In this document: one piece after another, positions 61,782 through 64,000 of the stretch
How positions within the stretch are numbered: the stretch's first letter is position 1
Layout: the number at the start of each line of letters is the position of its first letter
From: Limihaloglobus sulfuriphilus
Lineage (GTDB): Bacteria; Planctomycetota; Phycisphaerae; Sedimentisphaerales; Sedimentisphaeraceae
Direction: 5' to 3'
Length of the DNA: 64,000 nucleotides
NCBI RefSeq assembly: GCF_001999965.1
Contig: NZ_CP019646.1
Coordinates: 2,356,001-2,420,000, forward strand
Position numbers and translations under genes: made by a program
Notes under the pieces: model-generated
The model's input: the letters and a program-made list of their open reading frames with translations, nothing else
Told to the model about the DNA's origin: nothing
The model's database searches: none

Positions 61782-62294
61782 CTAAAAATAGTAAATAACA
61801 ACTGGTTTAACTGACCCATTTTGAACGCGCTCATAGTGACCTAATTTAAAGCGCCGATTGACAGCCGGGACATATTCGAGTACCTCTGTTGTCTCAGAGC
61901 CGATTACTTCCTTAGGCGTATTGCATACAGGACAGATCTTTTCTTCTTCGGAGGGTTCTATCTTGATGGTCTCTCTCGGAAGGTCAGCCGGCAGAGGGTT
62001 ACGGCCATTATGTTTTTTCTTTCTGCCGGTCTTCTTGACGGGTTCAGCCTTTTCTTCTCTCTGCTGCTCTACCTTGGCCTTAACCTCTTCGTACATATCT
62101 TCAAACAAAAGCCTTTGGGCGGGATCAAGTTTCTCGCTCTTTTTGCCGAACAGCTGACGCTTGAGATAATGCAGCTGGCCGGTAAGATCATCTATTTGTT
62201 CAAGCAGCGTGAGCACCATACTCTTAAGAGTCTCCACATTGGAGGGTAACTCTTCTTTAGATGTTTCAGCTGTTATTTTTGTTTCTTTTGCCAT
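61782..62294 (-). pseudogene. tnpC: IS66 TnpC transposase, N-terminal fragment
   Basis: Native sequence covers 62294 to 61864; the last 27 codons of the ORF are read through the IS21 end. The fragment has the leucine-rich coiled region (LLEQIDDLTGQLHYLKRQLFG), a basic linker and the first half of the zinc finger (CPVC). It joins in frame to the C-terminal fragment (EYVPA to SFYVKEY) once the IS21 and one GCCGG copy are removed, giving 524 residues. Confidence 0.92.
61864..61868. repeat. Right 5-bp target duplication of the IS21 element
   Basis: GCCGG directly after the IS21 right end; matches 59185-59189. Confidence 0.8.
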
Positions 62295-62404
62295 TTGATA
62301 AGACGAAATAGTATTGTTCTTAACGATGAAATAAGTATATCAGAAACAGCTGAAAAAGCAAGAAAAAATAAGAAAATAAATGCAGTATTTTTAACTTTCA
62401 GGGC

Positions 62405-62764
62405 CTATGGAGGCGTTTTACGCTCATAACGCTTTCTTCTTCTCGCCTTGAAAAGATCTATCCCCTCGAGTATCCATGTAAGCTTTGAAATGTCAACCTC
62501 AATTGAGGGTTGTTTTGATGGGTTTTTCAGTTTTTCAAAAGTTCCCTCTTCAAGACGTTTATACCAGATGGCAAAACCTGTCCTGTCCCAGAAGAGTATC
62601 TTGCACTTGTCCCCATGCTTGTTGAAGAACACGAACAGATGGCCGCTCAACGGATCCTTGAGCATAAAACTTTCGGTCAGCATCGAGAGCTTATTGAATC
62701 CGCATCGCATGTCGGTAGGTTGAGTGTATATGAATATCCTGACCGATGATGGAAGTGTCAGCAT
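62405..62764 (-). CDS. tnpB: IS66 TnpB (IS66 Orf2-like protein)
   Basis: A 119-residue accessory protein of IS66 transposition. The blocks RIFIYTQPTDMRCGFNKLS, GHLFVFFNKHGDKCKILFWD and GFAIWYKRLEEGTF are diagnostic. Its start overlaps the tnpA stop by seven bases, so the two are translationally coupled. The gene is intact although the element's tnpC is broken. Its exact role in transposition is not known. Confidence 0.95.
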   Translation of the reverse strand: MLTLPSSVRIFIYTQPTDMRCGFNKLSMLTESFMLKDPLSGHLFVFFNKHGDKCKILFWDRTGFAIWYKRLEEGTFEKLKNPSKQPSIEVDISKLTWILEGIDLFKARRRKRYERKTPP

Positions 62765-63093
62765 AACCCGGCCTCACGCAGAACACCGACCACGCGGGCC
62801 AGCAATTCACTCTCGGTTGAAGGGCTGATACGCAGAACGCTGCCGGAGCTTAGGATAAGTTCCAGTGGTGTTGGATTACCGGCGGGCAATGTAACCTCGA
62901 CAAAACCGGATTTCTCCGGCACTTTCGTCGGCTTGTCAGGACTGAGCTTCTTTCGCCAGCTGTAAAATGTCGGCTCAGATAACCCTTCCTGTTTGCAGAA
63001 CTGCCGGACCGGCAACCCGCTTGAACGCCAGGTCTCAATTACCATCTCCCAGAACCTGCGTTGTTCCAGGTCTGAATGTTTTTCAATGCTCAT
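62758..63093 (-). CDS. tnpA: IS66 TnpA (helix-turn-helix protein)
   Basis: A 111-residue protein with an N-terminal HTH (SGLPVRQFCKQEGLSEPTF, then YSWRKKL) and a C-terminal beta part, as in IS66 TnpA/Orf1. The ATG at 63093 (MSIEKHS) has GGAG seven bases upstream and is preferred over an ATG ten codons earlier. It is the first gene of tnpABC and lies about 80 bp from the right end of the element. Confidence 0.9.
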   Translation of the reverse strand: MSIEKHSDLEQRRFWEMVIETWRSSGLPVRQFCKQEGLSEPTFYSWRKKLSPDKPTKVPEKSGFVEVTLPAGNPTPLELILSSGSVLRISPSTESELLARVVGVLREAGLC

Positions 63094-63174
63094 GATTTGT
63101 CTCCAGTAATTATCATGAGCCAAATTATCAACTTTTCAAAGATCAATACAAGATGGACTTGCTCGAGACCTTAC

Positions 63175-63182
63175 GTCCGGCG
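63175..63182. repeat. Right 8-bp target duplication of the IS66 element
   Basis: GTCCGGCG immediately outside the IS66 right end; matches 57975-57982. Confidence 0.85.
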
Positions 63183-63433
63183 GCGATTAAAATTACTGGA
63201 AAATGCTGAATATAGGTTAAACTATCTGAAATCTTGTTCATCATGTTAATCATGTCTAATTCCTTACCCGGCAAAGCCGGAACCATTTTTTACCACAGAG
63301 CACATTGAGGAAACGGAGTTTGCATCTTGCTGCTGCAATTCCTAATTCCTAATTTTAATCCATTCGACAGGATTTACACGATCTACAGGATCAGTTTTAA
63401 TCATTGAAATTTTGCATCTTGCCGTTTCAATTC
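63183..63433. repeat. Intergenic stretch with a direct repeat containing TTCCTAA units
   Basis: Two copies of a roughly 36-43-bp repeat (63319-63354 and 63411-63453; the second runs into the end of the GNAT gene) share TTTGCATCTTGC, then AATTCCTAATTCCTAATT. Copy 2 has one more 7-bp unit. Between them lies a degenerate ACAGGATTTACACGATCTAC stretch of the kind found dispersed in intergenic DNA. No gene is seen. Confidence 0.55.
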
Positions 63434-64000
63434 CTAATTCCTAATTCCTAATTCTACGACATAAACATTGCTCAAAACCCCATGGCTTTCAATTTGTGAA
63501 TGAAACTTAAAGCCGACTTTCTGGTACAAACGATTCGCCGGCTCATTATCAGCGGCAACAAGAACCTTAACACGGTTGATGCCTCGTCTGCGGCACTCAT
63601 CAAAACCGGCCCGGGTTAATTCTGATGCAACACCTCTGCCGCGGCCCTCAGGCGCCACAACAATAGAAAGCAGTTCCGCATCCGGCAAATCCATCTTCGA
63701 CATCTTGGAAGGGTAAAGAAGATTAGCCACAACCTTTTTAAATGTAGTAAAGTTGAGCATACGAAATGCAATTTTAGGAGCAAAACGAAAGAATTTTCTT
63801 TTAAGCACATATTTATATAGCTTGCCCAGATTGCACGAGAAAGCAACAAATCCCAAAACCTGCTCATCTTCCTGAGCAACAAAACAAAAACTATTCTGAT
63901 CCTCAGAAATAGCCTCATAAAGCGCAGTTACAAACCCCACCCCCAGCGAACTTATAAAGCCAGTAGATATGCCACTAATATGGAGATGTGCGACTATGCC
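63434..64000 (-). CDS. GNAT-family N-acetyltransferase, 5' end outside window
   Basis: At least 189 residues, open to the right edge; an internal GTG at 63940 should not be taken as the start because the frame continues with family-like HISGISTGFISSLGVGFVTAL. The acetyl-CoA site is IVVAPEGRGRGVASELTRAG, followed by NEPANRLYQKVGF. A poorly conserved basic segment (YKYVLKRKFFRFAPK) lies between strands. Such GNATs acetylate small molecules or sugars; the substrate is not evident. The C-terminal codons overlap copy 2 of a local direct repeat. Confidence 0.8.
   Translation of the reverse strand, partial: GIVAHLHISGISTGFISSLGVGFVTALYEAISEDQNSFCFVAQEDEQVLGFVAFSCNLGKLYKYVLKRKFFRFAPKIAFRMLNFTTFKKVVANLLYPSKMSKMDLPDAELLSIVVAPEGRGRGVASELTRAGFDECRRRGINRVKVLVAADNEPANRLYQKVGFKFHSQIESHGVLSNVYVVELGIRN

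Larger units (their letters stand above)
59190..61863 (+). mobile_element. IS21-family insertion sequence inserted in IS66 tnpC
   Basis: A 2674-bp element starting TGTTAAGCGGCGCT and ending, read inward from the right, TGTCAATCGGCGCT; imperfect inverted repeats extend about 50 bp and end at both sides in ATGAGCG-type and CAAAAT.GGTCA blocks, the multiple repeats usual for IS21. It is flanked by the 5-bp duplication GCCGG and carries istA and istB intact, so it may still be mobile. Confidence 0.93.
57983..63174 (-). mobile_element. IS66-family insertion sequence, interrupted by an IS21-family element
   Basis: The ends are imperfect inverted repeats starting GTAAGGTTTCGAGGAACT (left) and GTAAGGTCTCGAGCAAGT (right, read inward), flanked by the 8-bp duplication GTCCGGCG. 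Genes tnpA, tnpB and tnpC run on the minus strand in the usual order. Total length is 5192 bp; subtracting the nested IS21 and its duplication leaves about 2513 bp, normal for IS66. The element sits between the BNR gene ending the glycan locus and a GNAT gene and does not break either. Confidence 0.93.

Noticed and set aside
61782-61863. C-terminal residues of the tnpC N-terminal ORF
   Set aside because: These codons are read from the IS21 terminal repeat and are not part of the transposase.
63319-63453. CRISPR-like array
   Set aside because: Only two imperfect copies with a 7-bp internal unit, no regular spacers and no cas genes.

Overview
The window reads as chromosome from an anaerobic member of the Planctomycetota, most likely class Phycisphaerae and close to the Sedimentisphaerales. 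This is inferred from gene content, not from a marker gene. The indicators are PEP-CTERM sorting signals, GspG-like pseudopilins with a C-terminal DGS(V)xW motif, single-repeat dockerin-like C-termini, several Tat-exported enzymes including S1 sulfatases, pyruvoyl-dependent arginine decarboxylase, and an anaerobe's NO/O2 detoxification pair (Hcp and a flavodiiron protein). No rRNA, tRNA or CRISPR array was recognised.

Region 1 (1-7.4 kb) starts with the end of a PilT-type ATPase. It continues with a stress block: an Rrf2/IscR-like regulator transcribed with hcp, a flavodiiron protein, a TauE/SafE-type permease, and a CoA-disulfide reductase with a rhodanese tail behind an ArsR regulator. The rrf2-hcp and fprA promoters carry the same GACTATTTTAGTC palindrome over their -10 boxes, which points to one shared regulon. 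Region 2 (7.6-15.4 kb) is core metabolism: araB-araD, ilvE, a pteridine-reductase-like SDR, pdxJ-dapA, pdaD and argC.

Region 3 (15.5-57.9 kb) is a large two-armed glycan-utilisation locus. The minus arm holds a frameshifted metallo-beta-lactamase gene, two S1 sulfatases, a GH42-like protein, a Tat-exported beta-propeller/PHP protein, a PEP-CTERM protein, a LamG/dockerin-like protein, a pseudopilin, a GntR/LacI-hybrid regulator, an MsmX-type ATPase and a GH2 beta-mannosidase. The plus arm starts at a LacI regulator. It encodes LamG/dockerin-like and PEP-CTERM proteins, a second pseudopilin, three secreted paralogous BNR-propeller proteins, GH20, GH1, a TPR lipoprotein, a membrane-anchored solute-binding protein, two MalFG-type permeases and a fourth BNR protein without a signal peptide. 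The proposed logic (inference): surface proteins capture and trim a sulfated glycan, the ABC importer takes up oligosaccharides, and leaderless GH20, GH1 and GH2 enzymes finish degradation in the cytoplasm.

Region 4 (57.98-63.17 kb) is a nested transposon. An IS66-family element with an 8-bp target duplication is interrupted in tnpC by a complete IS21-family element with a 5-bp duplication. Removing the IS21 and one duplication restores an in-frame 524-residue TnpC. The window closes with a direct repeat and a GNAT acetyltransferase open at the edge.
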